Source: Euperipatoides rowelli
Taxonomy: Eukaryota > Onychophora > Udeonychophora > Euonychophora > Peripatopsidae
Length of the DNA stretch: 13,273 nucleotides
Reading direction: 5' to 3' (one strand)
Assembly: GCA_003024985.2 (NCBI GenBank)
Contig: PXIH01S0024726.1
Shown here: positions 1 through 8,186 of the stretch, piece by piece
Position numbering within the stretch: the first letter of the stretch is position 1
Layout of the letters: each line of letters starts with the position of its first letter
Translations under genes and position numbers: made by a program
The notes under the pieces: generated by a model
Database searches by the model: none
Seen by the model: only the letters and a program-made list of their open reading frames with translations
What the model was told of the DNA's origin: nothing

Positions 1-129
1 TAATGGCATCAATTTAATACTGCCTGTGTGACTTTGCTTGATTTTTATTTTTAGCTTTGACTGGATATTATAATTCATAGATTAATTCTTTCCCAACTAA
101 AAATTAATCTCCTTCCTTGGATTGATTTA

Positions 130-725
130 CAACTTGGTAATTTTCCTTGTAGTTGATCTTTTAATGATTTACTTTGTTTGTTTTTATCAAAATGTCTTTC
201 TCTTCATTTAATCTAAATTGTTCATGTTACTTTAAACCAGCTATTATCTTATCACAAAACACGTAATAGAGAAGACAAAAAAGTAAAGGTGGTGGTTTGT
301 CCATTTATATTAAAAATAATATATTGATCTTGAACTATTGTAGACCTGATGATGATAACGTTGATGGCTTATCTATTGCATGGTGAACAAATTATATGAC
401 CAAAGAGATTCCATTTTTTCTACTATAGGTATTTATTGCTCTTTGGCTGATCATTATAAATCAGTTATTATAGCCTAATTGATTTTTTAAGGTAAGAAAT
501 TGACAAATATCTTTCCAAAAATATACATGCATATATTTTTGTACTTGGAGACTTTAATGACTCAAATATAGAAGAAATTAATAATATGAAAAATTTTAAG
601 CAAATTGTTAAGGAAGCAACTAGGGATAGCAATACTCGGATAAATATTTTACAAATAATAATGGTAAACATCGATATTCTGCCATAGTTAGAGCACCGAT
701 CTCTAATTCTTATCATGACACTGTA
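130..725 (+). pseudogene. Endonuclease (EEP/AP-type) domain of LINE A, degraded
   Basis: This is the target-DNA nicking domain of LINE ORF2. Visible pieces, in different frames, are: a segment reading NDLLCLFLSKC near 160-195, in the place of the family's D-[ILV]-[LC]-x-[LT]-E-[ST] strand; KGGGLSIYIKNN at 285-320; a catalytic-core GDFND at 547-561; and a C-terminal SYHD at 708-719 where active members have SDH[ND]. Between the last two, KQIVKEATRDSNTRI matches the usual 'q.V..pTR' segment. Stops and frameshifts separate these blocks, and the expected Glu of the TE[ST]W motif and the Ser-Asp of SDH are not intact. Identification as an EEP endonuclease is firm from order and spacing; it cannot be functional as it stands. 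Confidence 0.8.
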
Positions 726-839
726 ATTATGGAAAGTGTTTAATAGATGCTTTTTAAACGATTCAGACATTATTTCTATCGAATGTAGAACAAGAACAGA
801 TTCAAACTTCAAAAATATGGGAAGAAATCTATCTGCATA

Positions 840-2728
840 TAAGATTGGTCTGGAATTTTGAAAAAGTTAGCTAGTATATAGCTTTGGATGAATTTAATAA
901 AACAATAAAATTAAGTTATGAAAAATATTTTAAAATTGAAAAGAAAACTATCAATAATAGAGAGAAGCTATGGTGTAATGATGCAATTAAAATGAAAATT
1001 AAAGAAAGTGATAGTTTATCTAAGATTTTGGGATATTCATAAGAGGTTATTAACATTAGAAAATATATTAAAATTATGATAAAAAGAGCTAAGATTATGG
1101 AATATAATAGACTTATGAAGGATTTTATAGTTAGATCTAAAAACTACTATAATATTAAGAAATATACTGATGGCTCAAAATTTAGAAAACCTTTGTGTTT
1201 TCCTGAAACTTTGGTTGATGAGACTTATAGAGAAATTGTTGATGAGTTGAAGATCATTACAATTACACATAAAGGTTTAGAGAGAGATCTTTTTCCTTCT
1301 TTCTTACCATTTTTAATAAACCCAAAGAAATAGAAATGTTTTGGGTATTAAGGGAAATGACTAAGCTGCCTAATAAGAATGCTATGACAGGATGGAATAT
1401 TTTGTGATAGAATGATGTGAAACATTGACAGCAATTAATGCATCTATTTTAAATGGTTATTGTCCAAAAATTTGAAAATTGAATCTGTTGTTTCTATTCC
1501 TAAGGTCAAAATCCCTAAATGTGCTAGTGATGTAAGGTTGCTATCAATGATACCATGACTAGCAAAAATCATTGAGAAATATATTGCCAATTCTATTCTA
1601 GATGAGATATTCCTCTAATAGATGGGAGACAGTTGATGGTTTACCAAACAAATCTACTGCATATTATTTAACTATCTTAATTGATTGGTGTTAAGGTCCT
1701 ATGGAGAGTATGGTATGATAACTGAAACTTTGATTATGGATTTCTCTAAGGCTTTCAATAGGGTTGGATATAATCAAATTATTGACACACTATATAAAAT
1801 GGAAGTTAGCCCATATTTAATAGCATTGATCTTTCTTTCATGGAACAAAGAATACAAACTATGAAAATACCTATAAATCAGGAATCAATGAGATGGATGT
1901 GTTGTAATGGAGTTCCTCAGGGCTCCTCATTAAGCTGTTATTATTTATTATAGCTACCAATGAGCTTGATTCATTACCTAACAGATGTAAATATATTAAT
2001 GATCTGGTTTCGGTATATGTTGGAAATGCTATTAATATTGAAGAAATTATATCTAGGGAAATAAAATTAATTAATGATAGCACAATAAAATGTAATATGA
2101 GCCTAAATTTTTATAAATCTAGTTACATGCTGCATAACTTTACAAAAATGAGTTTTATGTAAATAACAAAATAAATAACATTTTATTAAACCAAGTGAAG
2201 TCCTACAAAATATTAGGAGTATATGTCCAAGAGAATATGAAATGGGATACTCATATTGAGTACATTATTAAAAATTCTAATAGCAGGCTTTATATGCTTT
2301 ACAAGCTAAGGAATCTTAATGTTGGTATTAAAGTTATGAGACATGTATATATTACTTTCATAAGATGTCATCTTAAATACTGTTTCCCAGTATGGCAAGG
2401 AGCAATTATCAAAAAACAAAGACAATCAATTGAAAATATTCAGAGAAGAGTTTGTAAGATTATCCTGAAAGAAAAATACATTAAATATAATGAAACGCTT
2501 AATTATTTGAAATTGCCTACTCTTGAAAATAGGATAGACATTGTGGTCAAATTTTCTAGAAATTTTTTTGATAACAACAAAGATCTTGTGCCTATAAAAT
2601 AATGGAATTCACATAACTGGAAAAATACCAGCTTTGCTAATAAGTTCTTCATCCCTTATACCAAAACATCTAGATATGGAAGCTCTCCGATTCGGTATTT
2701 TAGTAAATTGTTAGATCATTTTTATTAG
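840..2728 (+). pseudogene. Reverse transcriptase domain of LINE A, degraded
   Basis: RT blocks appear in order. A basic linker lies in the open frame 1076-1333 (KRAKIMEYNRLM...NYYNIKKYTDGSKF). It is followed by ESVVSIPKVKIPK at 1481-1516 (block 'a.v.PIPK'), NKSTAYYLTILIDWC at about 1647-1691 (the 'ST' template-grip segment), the catalytic-Asp block DFSKAFN at 1739-1759, GVPQGSSL at 1909-1932, and YINDL at 1992-2006 in the place of the YxDD box. The thumb and C-terminal region follow and run to a stop at 2726-2728. The first Asp of the YxDD motif is replaced by Asn, and several frameshifts (for example within 1334-1480 and 1860-1990) break the frame. The sequence NELDSLP before YINDL matches the 'iNDL...' spacing typical of CR1/jockey-like RTs. 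Confidence 0.85.
2195..2728 (+). pseudogene. RT thumb/C-terminal region of LINE A (one internal stop)
   Basis: This is the best-preserved stretch of LINE A. An open frame runs from 2195 to a TAA at 2600-2602, and the same frame stays open from 2603 to a terminal TAG at 2726-2728, so only one nonsense codon separates about 135 from about 41 residues. Diagnostic pieces are YKILGVYVQENMKWDTHIEY (the 'LGv..d..L.W..H' block directly after the palm), HLKYCFPVWQGAI ('l.Y..pvW'), SIENIQRRVCKIIL ('l..iQrR..riIl'), a LPTLENRI segment ('L.sLe.RR') and a final RYGSSPIRYFSKLL, matching the usual end 'R...SpI.y...lLN'. Coding probably began upstream, so the ATG at 2195 is not a real start. The later stop is the likely ancestral end of ORF2. 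Confidence 0.85.
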
Positions 2729-2973
2729 ATACTTTAGTAAATTTTAGATATTTTTAATTAATAATACTATAACATATCACTTCAATTTTATTTATATAAT
2801 AGTCATATAGTTAATATTTACTTATGTTTATATTCTATTCAAATATGTAATAATAATTATAATCTTATTTAACTAGGCATACATCTCTAAGCGTCTGACT
2901 AAGAGGATATTGCTTTAGCATAATTTTGTATTTTGTCTTGTTTTTAATCAATAAAACCCTAATAATAATAATA
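2729..2973 (+). other. 3' UTR and tail of LINE A
   Basis: AT-rich sequence follows the likely ORF2 stop and leads to a polyadenylation-like AATAAA at 2950-2955. After that comes ACCC and a (TAA)4-TA run at 2960-2973. A short simple-repeat tail at the 3' terminus is what CR1/L2/jockey-type elements leave. The tail runs directly into copia coding sequence, which makes it the right-hand insertion boundary. Confidence 0.65.
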
Positions 2974-3241
2974 TAGCCTGGGCAAGAAAGGCTATAGGAT
3001 ATGGATGCCTAATACCAAAAGATTTGTAAATGCTATTGCAGTGAAATTCAGAGAAAAATCTTATGAGGATGTGAATCACAAAATGTATAGTAAATTTCAG
3101 GAATTTGACTATGATCCCAATATTGGGGAAATGAACCTGACAGAAGAAAAAACAGGTAGAAGGAATGAGGAAGAGAAAGATAAAAGTCCACTCCAAAGAT
3201 CAACCAGGATTACGAAGGGCATACCAGCAGAGAGAGACTGA
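2972..3241 (+). pseudogene. Ty1/copia Pol fragment: end of integrase region and linker
   Basis: An open frame from 2972 to TGA at 3239-3241 begins YSLGKKGYRIWMPNTKRF, followed by VNAIAVKFREKSYEDV. In copia Pol this is the strand-rich segment after the integrase core, usually written 'kgYRlWdp...k...srDV.F.E'. It ends in LQRSTRITKGIPAERD, the conserved linker '[LR]RS.R...GipPeR' just before the copia RT. Both ends and their spacing match, so the family call is strong although the usual DV.F is changed. The integrase catalytic core upstream and all of RT and RNase H downstream are missing. An ATG at 3005 exists but is not the native start. Only 57 bp separate its stop from the 3' LTR, so the element is internally deleted. 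Confidence 0.8.
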
Positions 3242-3284
3242 CCTATTAACTTTGGAGTTTTTATGATCTATTGTAACATTTAAA

Positions 3285-3298
3285 ACATTGTGGGGAAG
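3285..3298 (+). other. Probable polypurine tract next to the 3' LTR
   Basis: The run ATTGTGGGGAAG, with its purine core GTGGGGAAG, lies directly before the TGTTGG that opens the LTR. This is where LTR elements place the plus-strand primer. The position and the purine bias in an otherwise T-rich stretch support the call. Confidence 0.55.
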
Positions 3299-3573
3299 TG
3301 TTGGATTTACAATACTTTAATTAATTATTATTATTATGAGTAATAGTGTTATAATTTTTATTTAACCACTGATTTGTAAATATGTAACTAACTAAATATG
3401 TAACTCAGGTAATGAAAAATACTTCATTGTATTGCTGAAGTTCCGGTAGGAGGTTTTTGTACAGTCAATGTGTGTAAAGTCACACTGTGATTTCCTGATT
3501 AAAGTTTAAATTATTTTAAATCTCTGTGGCAGAGTGAAAACATTATTTGATAACTAGTGTGAGTGTTTTAACA
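3299..3573 (+). repeat. 3' LTR of the copia-type element (about 275 bp)
   Basis: The LTR starts TGTTGGATTT right after the purine tract and ends TTTTAACA at 3573. The terminal TGTT and AACA are inverted complements, and TGTTGGA is a very common copia LTR start. The length of 275 bp is normal for copia LTRs. It is oriented as the 3' LTR because coding sequence and purine tract lie on its left. What follows (ATTGAACTAG) does not resemble a tRNA primer-binding site. No second LTR copy is seen in the window, so the 5' end of the element is missing or lies outside it. If the boundary is right, ATTGA at 3574-3578 is the right-hand copy of a 5-bp target-site duplication; the left copy is not available. 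Confidence 0.65.
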
Positions 3574-3717
3574 ATTGAACTAGTCTATTAGAGAAGATTA
3601 TAATGGATTGCTATACATGTACAAAAGTTTTTATGCTGCATTAGATTTAAAGGGACCTAGTTTCCTCCATTCTATGAGATATACTAACAGAAGATGACAA
3701 ATTGACTCTTCAGTTAA
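3574..3717. other. Short unassigned spacer between the LTR and LINE B
   Basis: About 145 bp of AT-rich sequence with no open frame or motif that I recognise. It may be host DNA or the degraded 5' end of LINE B. Confidence 0.3.
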
Positions 3718-3942
3718 GGATTTTCTCCAGTCATTACAAATATTTTAACTATAAAAGAGGCTGTTCTTCATATAAAAAAATCTACTAGTTCGATCGCTAG
3801 AAAAATTTATTTTATTGTCAAAGAAGCCTTGAATCGCCACAATCATTTCTTTCCAAATAGATGCCCTGATTTTAAAAACCTGATTAGAATTACCAGAGCT
3901 AATTCATTCTACAATTTTCCTTCAATTATATTCTTAGTAACA
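3718..3942 (+). pseudogene. N-terminal open stretch of LINE B ORF2
   Basis: A 75-codon frame without ATG runs from after a TAA at 3715-3717 to a TAA at 3943-3945. It includes KEAVLHIKKSTSSIARK, NHFFPNRCPDFKNL and YNFPSIIFL. The last piece joins, with a one-base frame change, to SNIRSI at 3936-3953, which matches the 'lLlsNvRSl.nK' start of the endonuclease domain in CR1-type ORF2 proteins. The preceding residues are therefore probably the ORF2 N-terminal extension or the end of ORF1. I recognise no zinc knuckle or other domain in it. The assignment rests on adjacency to the endonuclease. Confidence 0.5.
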
Positions 3943-4540
3943 TAAGATCTATATAAATAAGGAAATAAATATTTGTCCGAAAAAAATTTATATATAATAA
4001 ATTTGATCAGCTTGAACTTATTTTACATAGATTTCTCCAGATATTACGGTCTTCGTCAAGTCATGGATTAATCTTAATAACGCATTTAATATTGAAAACT
4101 ATTCTTCCTGTCAGAAGCCTAGACTATGTAAAGACAAACATCATGGAGGTGGTCTATCTAATTTCTTAAAGAATAATATTTCCATTCAGTCAATCAAACC
4201 AGCAAGCGATCCTAACTTAGATGACATGATGTTAACAATCAGACCATGTCTCTTACCAAGACAAACATCACGGATATTATCCACCTAATGATCTTTATTC
4301 ATTTGATCTTAAAAAATACATAATACCTGCAATTATAAGGCTGCAATCTTTATCATGGATGACATGAATAATTTGGATACTTCTTCTTACCAAAACTTAA
4401 AATATATTTTACACGATTAATTAATCTTCCAACTCGGAATAATACAAACCTTGAAAAAAATTTCTAACTCTCCATTTAAATATTCTTCGGTTTTATACCC
4501 ACCAGTTCATTCAAGTGACCACAACGTAATTATACTTTGC
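3930..4540 (+). pseudogene. Endonuclease (EEP/AP-type) domain of LINE B, degraded
   Basis: Ordered EEP-endonuclease blocks are visible: NIRSI at 3939-3953 (the Asn strand), KFDQLELILHRF near 4007-4042, GGGLS at 4145-4159 within KHHGGGLSNFLKNNI, DDMN at 4358-4369 in the place of the catalytic GDFN, LPTR near 4426-4437 (the 'pTR' segment), and an intact SSDHNVIIL at about 4511-4537 containing the catalytic Asp-His. The last lies in a frame running 4451-4789, which continues with a CPKKKS...SIPRCFDW stretch, the normal linker between endonuclease and RT. Frameshifts occur between most blocks. Compared with LINE A, this copy keeps the SDH but has lost the GDFN wording. Confidence 0.8.
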
Positions 4541-5180
4541 CCTGATCAATCCTTTATGCCCTCTAACAACAATAAACTTGTGATTTCTTGTCCAAAGAAA
4601 AAATCTAATGTTATTAAAGTGGGATCTATTCCTCGGTGTTTTGATTGGTCCAGTGTTTACCTTGAAACTAACATTAATTATGCCATGGAAGAATATCATC
4701 AAACCATATTTTCCATATATATAATCTTTATTTCCAAACTGTATATAAAAAAATTAATATCAAATTTTCTGAATGAAATTTTGCTTTAAAAAAAAATAAC
4801 ATCTCTTTGAAATCATCTCAACTATAAAATTAAAAATAAAATAAAATTAAATAGAAATAAATGGTTTAATAATCTCTCTATTAACCTTAAAATTAATTCT
4901 AGTCCATTTCATAAAACAATAAGAATTAATTAAATCTCTATCAGCATAATCTGATTATCTTTCCAGGCAAATCTAATACTGAAAAATGACATTTTTAATT
5001 TTCTCTCATCTCTTGAATATAGTCATTCCTCTGATATTTTAAATTCCAATAATTCTCTGATATCTGATATTCCATTGGCTGAAGAATACACCATATATAA
5101 CTACCTTAAATCAACTTTCTACTTCCTCAATTACTTTTGATGATATTCCTTCTCTATATGGAATGAATTTGCACACGAAT
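4541..5180 (+). pseudogene. Endonuclease-RT linker of LINE B, heavily eroded
   Basis: The open frame carrying the endonuclease SDHN ends at TAA 4787-4789, after an IPRCFDWSSVYLETNINYA segment that matches the usual 'R..DWs.l......f' linker. From 4790 to 5180 all frames are dense with stops. Short pieces such as ISDIPLAEEYTIYNYLKS near 5061-5116 suggest the N-terminal RT fingers, but I cannot place residues with confidence. This is the most damaged part of the element. Confidence 0.5.
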
Positions 5181-5700
5181 TAACATCCCCAGCCACCTTA
5201 ATTATAAATCTTTCATTATTATCCTGTGCATGTCCTTCCATTTGGAAAACAGCATTCATGATATCACTGCCCAAGAATTCAAACCCTTTGGACTCAACTC
5301 AATACTTCATCTTCTACCTAAAATTGATTCCCTTCAGTTTGGTGGCATTACCTTAAGATCTACCACCCATTATTTAACTCTTTACTTGGATTATGTTATC
5401 AGAAAACCAGATAAAAATGGTATTTCAATTTGTACTTTAATTTCTGATTTTAGCAAAGCCTAAGATCATTTAAATCAAGAGATTTTATTCAAAAAACTTC
5501 CCAATTTTATTCCTTTCCCTTCTATAATACAATGGATTAGTTCTTTTTTTAACAAATCACAATCACATATGGAAATTGAATGTGATTTGTTCCCCAGGGT
5601 GCAGTTTGGGCTGGAATCATCTTTGTCATTTTAGTGAATGATGTTTTGATTGAAGAAAATAATCGCTTAAAATATGTAGATGATTTAACTGTTTCTTGTT
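5180..5700 (+). pseudogene. Reverse transcriptase palm of LINE B
   Basis: RT blocks lie in at least three frames. PSIWKTAFMISLPKNSNPL at 5234-5290 corresponds to the usual 'P..WK.a.v.PipK..np'. After a frame change near 5300 come LLPKIDSLQFGGITLRSTTH and then ISDFSKA at 5440-5460, the first catalytic-Asp block. A TAA at 5461-5463 replaces the expected Phe of DFSKAFD, and the same frame continues DHLNQEILFKKL. A further shift leads to FVPQGAVWAG at 5586-5615 (the GVPQG block with Gly to Phe), ILVNDVL, and LKYVDDLTV containing an intact YVDDL at 5673-5687. An ATG-initiated frame at 5230-5463 mixes true and false frames: only its second half is real coding sequence. The motifs are unmistakable and the gene is dead. 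Confidence 0.88.
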
Positions 5701-5799
5701 CTATCAAAAATGATCTCTCTTCTCACCGTCAACCTACTTTTTCATCAATCTTTTATAATTGGCCTCAACCTCTACATTAATAAATAACTCATTCTCATT

Positions 5800-6400
5800 C
5801 ATAGCTTTCTTAAAGACAGATCTCACCCAGTGATCCATTTGGATAATAAAATCATTCAAGAAGTGAACTGTATTAAAATCTTTGGTGTTTGGGTCTATGA
5901 CAACCTTAAATGAGATACTAATACTTCTATTATTAATCTGCAAACAAAAAAATGTTCTATTTATATAAATTAAAAATGATTGGTTTTGATCAACAGTCCC
6001 TACTTCAAGTTTATATTTTTGACAATGCACTGAGTATTGTTCTCCAGTATGGTCCGGTTTTCTAACCAAAAAACAAATCCATGCAATTTAAATGGTTCAG
6101 AAGAGAGCCTTGAAAGTGAAATTGGGTCCCAACTATATAAATTACTTGAATTCTCTGGAACTTTTCAATATTACCTCCCTTCAAGACAGAAGAAATACCC
6201 TTATTTTAAAATTTGCAAGTAACTTTATTTCTTCTTTTCCTAACCTTCTGCCCAAAAACCAAAGTCAAGGACTAGTAAAATGTCGAGAAATATGAACCTT
6301 TATAAAATTCCTAGATGTAGAAGCCAAAGATACTTTACTTCACTATTATTAATATGCTTAAATCATTGAATTCTAATATTGTTATCTCTAATAACTACAT
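5800..6400 (+). pseudogene. RT thumb and C-terminal region of LINE B
   Basis: IKIFGVWVYDNLK at 5872-5910 is the 'k.LGV..d..LkW' block, with the conserved Trp codon turned into TGA at 5911-5913. Further on, LLQVYIFDNALSIVLQYGPV near 5998-6057 matches the '..vY.t.i...l.Y..pvw' helix. The open frame 6092-6295 then gives MVQKRALKVKLGPNYINYL and LFNITSLQDRRNTLILKFAS, the standard 'lQ.RAlkiIlg..Y...l..l.l.sL..RR..l...f' tail of CR1/jockey ORF2. An overlapping frame at 6037-6222 and a minus-strand frame at 5734-6069 are shadows. Similarity fades beyond about 6400. Confidence 0.85.
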
Positions 6401-6544
6401 TTAATTTAAGTATCCATTTAATATTCTATTATCTTTTCTACTTGGTACAAACCCTGCCCATTCCCACTTTAAATTATTTACTCATAATATCACCAACCTT
6501 TGTTTGTGGTCTAATCCATTCAATCCTTTTTCTATCTCTGTGTT

Positions 6545-7000
6545 AGCCTACTAACTCCTACCATATACCTACCATATACCTCTCCATACTTCTTTGAGGT
6601 TTGTAGCATTTTAATTGTCTTTGCATCAAGTGTCCAAGTTTCAGCACCATTTGTTATAACTGGTAGTAAACACTGGTCAAAAACTTTCCTTATGAGACAT
6701 AAAATAATATTCCTTTTAAAATATTATCANATTTTCCAAAAACACGCCAGTCCATTTTCATTCTTCTGTTTACTTCAAACATTTGGTTTCACTTGCATAT
6801 ATCAACTGCACAAAAGGACATAGTTATTGACCTCTTCAATTTAAATACATTTACTTCGATCACTTTAGGTTGCACATATTTGTTTAACATCACTTTGTTT
6901 TTGCTTTTGAGCTAGCTTCACTTAGGTCAATGATGTTTCTATATGTTTGAGAATTGAGTGATGTACTCTTATCTAAGAATAGGCTAATATAGTAAGAATA
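6545..7000 (-). pseudogene. RTE/BovB-like LINE: 3' part of RT and C-terminal domain, antisense
   Basis: Read on the minus strand, pieces appear in order. DLSEASSKAKTK near 6935-6900 ('L...S...gL.iN..KTK') is followed by MLNKYVQPKVIEVN near 6890-6850, the 'kVm.N......i.vng..i' segment. Next come EVNRRMKMDWRVFGK near 6775-6735 ('EI.rRI.maW.aFgk') and CLIRKVFDQCLLPVITNGAE followed by TWTLDAKTIKML, about 6699-6605. This last is the hallmark 'lKrkvfdqCvLPvltYGaEtW.l' of RTE/BovB-type elements. Only the region after the palm is recognisable. The YxDD box would lie beyond about 6980, where the wording is lost. An N at 6730 falls within it. It is opposite in orientation to both neighbours. Confidence 0.8.
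6730..6730. other. Ambiguous base (N)
   Basis: A single N occurs inside the RTE-like fragment, after AAATATTATCA. It is an assembly or base-calling ambiguity, probably in a low-coverage or repeat-collapsed stretch. Confidence 0.95.
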
Positions 7001-7099
7001 CCCATTACTGCAAATATTTCATTTAATGCTCAGACCACCATTTCTGCTATTTTATTATCTAGCTTTTTATTACAATAAATTATGTTGTTTTGTTTTTAC

Positions 7100-7690
7100 A
7101 AATGACAGGAGTGAAAGTGAATGAAAAGAAATTGTATGTATGGAATATTGGAAACCAAAAAAAGGAAATCTTTAAAAATTTGCAGGGGAATCCGGGAAAT
7201 TTTTGGGGATATACTTTCCAATAGAGAGTTACAAAACTATGGAAAAGAAAATATGTGAAACAATAATGGAGCAGATGAAGGAAAAATTAAAGGAGATTAA
7301 ATTAATGTCCAATTCTTGGTTAGATAGAGTCAGATGATTAAACACCTTTATTATATCAAGATATATCTATTATTTGCCTTTTTGCTGATTGTCTAAAAAA
7401 TATTGTAAATAATTTTAAAGGTTCACATAAGAGTGTATATTTCATAAGTACAGATATCTAGTTAACGAAAAAGTAACACTTCCGAAGAGGAATGGAGGAT
7501 TGTCGTTGATAGATTTGGAAGATTTTTTGAAAGTAATAGCCTATAATTATATATTGAAAAATATTATTTTAGAGGAAAAATTTGTAAATGTAATAAATGA
7601 GATAAGATATACACAGGATCCATTAATAAAGTATTGGAATCAAGTATATGAAGTAATGGAGGATGAGTATAAAGAACAAATATAAAGATT
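7100..7690 (+). pseudogene. L1/Tx1-like RT thumb/connection region
   Basis: A frame containing IESYKTMEKKICETIMEQMK and LKEIKLMSNSWLDRVR (about 7220-7335) matches the region in which L1/Tx1-type ORF2 proteins carry 'w..k...i...l..W....lsl.GRv'. After a stop, the piece ISRYIYYLPFLL near 7354-7389 fits 'i.pr..Y....'. It is followed by VNEKVTLPKRNGGLSLIDLE at about 7461-7520; LPKxxGGL is the hallmark of the C-terminal half of these proteins. The open frame continues to a stop at 7683-7685. The real frame enters from upstream, so the TTG at 7500 is not a start. A frame change at 7665-7690 leads to the next block. Confidence 0.75.
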
Positions 7691-8186
7691 ATCATAATGA
7701 GCAAATAAAAAAACAGAAGATTGATATATTATATAGAAATTACAATGTAGACATAAAGAAAATATCTAAAATAAGAGCAAGTGGAAATTTACAAAATTTT
7801 ATTATTAAATACAATTTAGGGATATTACCTACAAAGATGAGATTGAATAAAATAAATATAGGACATATAATAATACTGAATTCACGTTTCAATGTGGGCA
7901 GGAAGAAACACATAATCATTTGTTTCGGTAATGTATATTTGCTAGAGTTTCATTTAATATATTGATAGTCAAAGTTTAAAAAAAAGTATGATTTGAAAGC
8001 ATTTTGGGAAAAAAAAAAGATTTTAAATTTTGTCCAAATAAAATTATTTTTTTTTATGTTATCTTTTATAACATCTGGAAGAGTAGATGGAATGTTATAT
8101 TTCAGAACATGGAAAAATCAATGTTATGTCAAAATATTGTGATGGGAGTTCATATAGAATATAAAAAAGATCTTTTTTGTGTTTGA
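7663..8186 (+). pseudogene. L1/Tx1-like ORF2 C-terminus with zinc-finger-like cluster
   Basis: The frame 7663-7965 carries LQNFIIKYNLGILPTKMRLN, matching 'f.wk...g.LPt..rL' just upstream of the C-terminal Cys/His cluster. The cluster appears in another frame as FQCGQEETHNHLFR, then a stop and a Cys codon (7893-7934), fitting the second half of C-P-x-C-x..E-T-x..H-x-F-x..C. The first Cys of the family pattern is not visible. Farther on, the frame 8004-8186 contains IIFFYVIFYNIWKSRWNVIF, the 'i.w.IWk.RN..vF' helix that follows the cluster. Three reading frames are used in turn, so at least two indels separate the blocks. The order strongly supports the assignment. Confidence 0.72.

Larger units (their letters stand above)
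120..2973 (+). mobile_element. LINE A: decayed CR1/jockey-superfamily non-LTR retrotransposon
   Basis: A single plus-strand element can be followed as broken pieces in all three frames. An apurinic-type endonuclease is followed by a reverse transcriptase with thumb region, then a short 3' UTR with AATAAA at 2950-2955 and a (TAA)4 tail at 2960-2973. The order EN-RT with a short simple-repeat tail instead of poly(A) is typical of the CR1/jockey group. Its 5' boundary is not visible: the recognisable endonuclease starts near 130-180, so the first part of ORF2 and any ORF1 lie outside the window or are truncated. The 3' tail abuts copia-derived coding sequence. The exact clade cannot be fixed without a tree; RTE and L1 are unlikely from the motifs. 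Confidence 0.85.
3718..6420 (+). mobile_element. LINE B: second decayed CR1/jockey-like non-LTR retrotransposon
   Basis: A near full-length ORF2 remnant lies in the same orientation as LINE A. It has an N-terminal open stretch, an endonuclease (3939-4525), a connecting region, RT palm blocks (5180-5690) and a thumb ending near 6400. The two LINEs share architecture and several blocks (a GGGLS loop, an 'ST..YLT...D' segment and a KxxGV thumb start), so they belong to related lineages. They differ strongly in wording and base use: LINE B is C/T-rich on the coding strand and LINE A is A-rich. Several stops and frameshifts are visible. I see no clear 3' tail; coding similarity fades at about 6400, where the antisense RTE fragment begins soon after, so the 3' end may be cut. 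Confidence 0.82.

Noticed and set aside
468-812. Minus-strand frame of 114 codons over LINE A
   Set aside because: It is antisense to the endonuclease blocks GDFND and SYHD, its composition is Leu/Ile/Ser-rich, and it has no recognisable motif: a shadow frame.
1871-2083. Minus-strand frame over the RT palm of LINE A
   Set aside because: It overlaps GVPQGSSL and YINDL on the plus strand and has no independent support.
2948-3196. Minus-strand frame over the copia fragment
   Set aside because: The plus-strand frame has the family-specific GYRIW and RSTRITKGIP segments; the antisense one is only hydrophobic.
3299-3573. Reading the LTR as a 5' LTR of a downstream element
   Set aside because: No primer-binding site follows 3573 and the sequence beyond leads into a non-LTR element; the purine tract on the left fits a 3' LTR.
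5734-6069. Minus-strand frame of 111 codons over LINE B
   Set aside because: The plus strand carries the RT thumb motifs (IKIFGVWVYDNLK and the following helix) across the same bases, so the antisense frame is a by-product.
6037-6222. Plus-strand frame overlapping the LINE B thumb
   Set aside because: Except for its first residues, the real frame here is the overlapping one with VQKRALK and LQDRRNTL.
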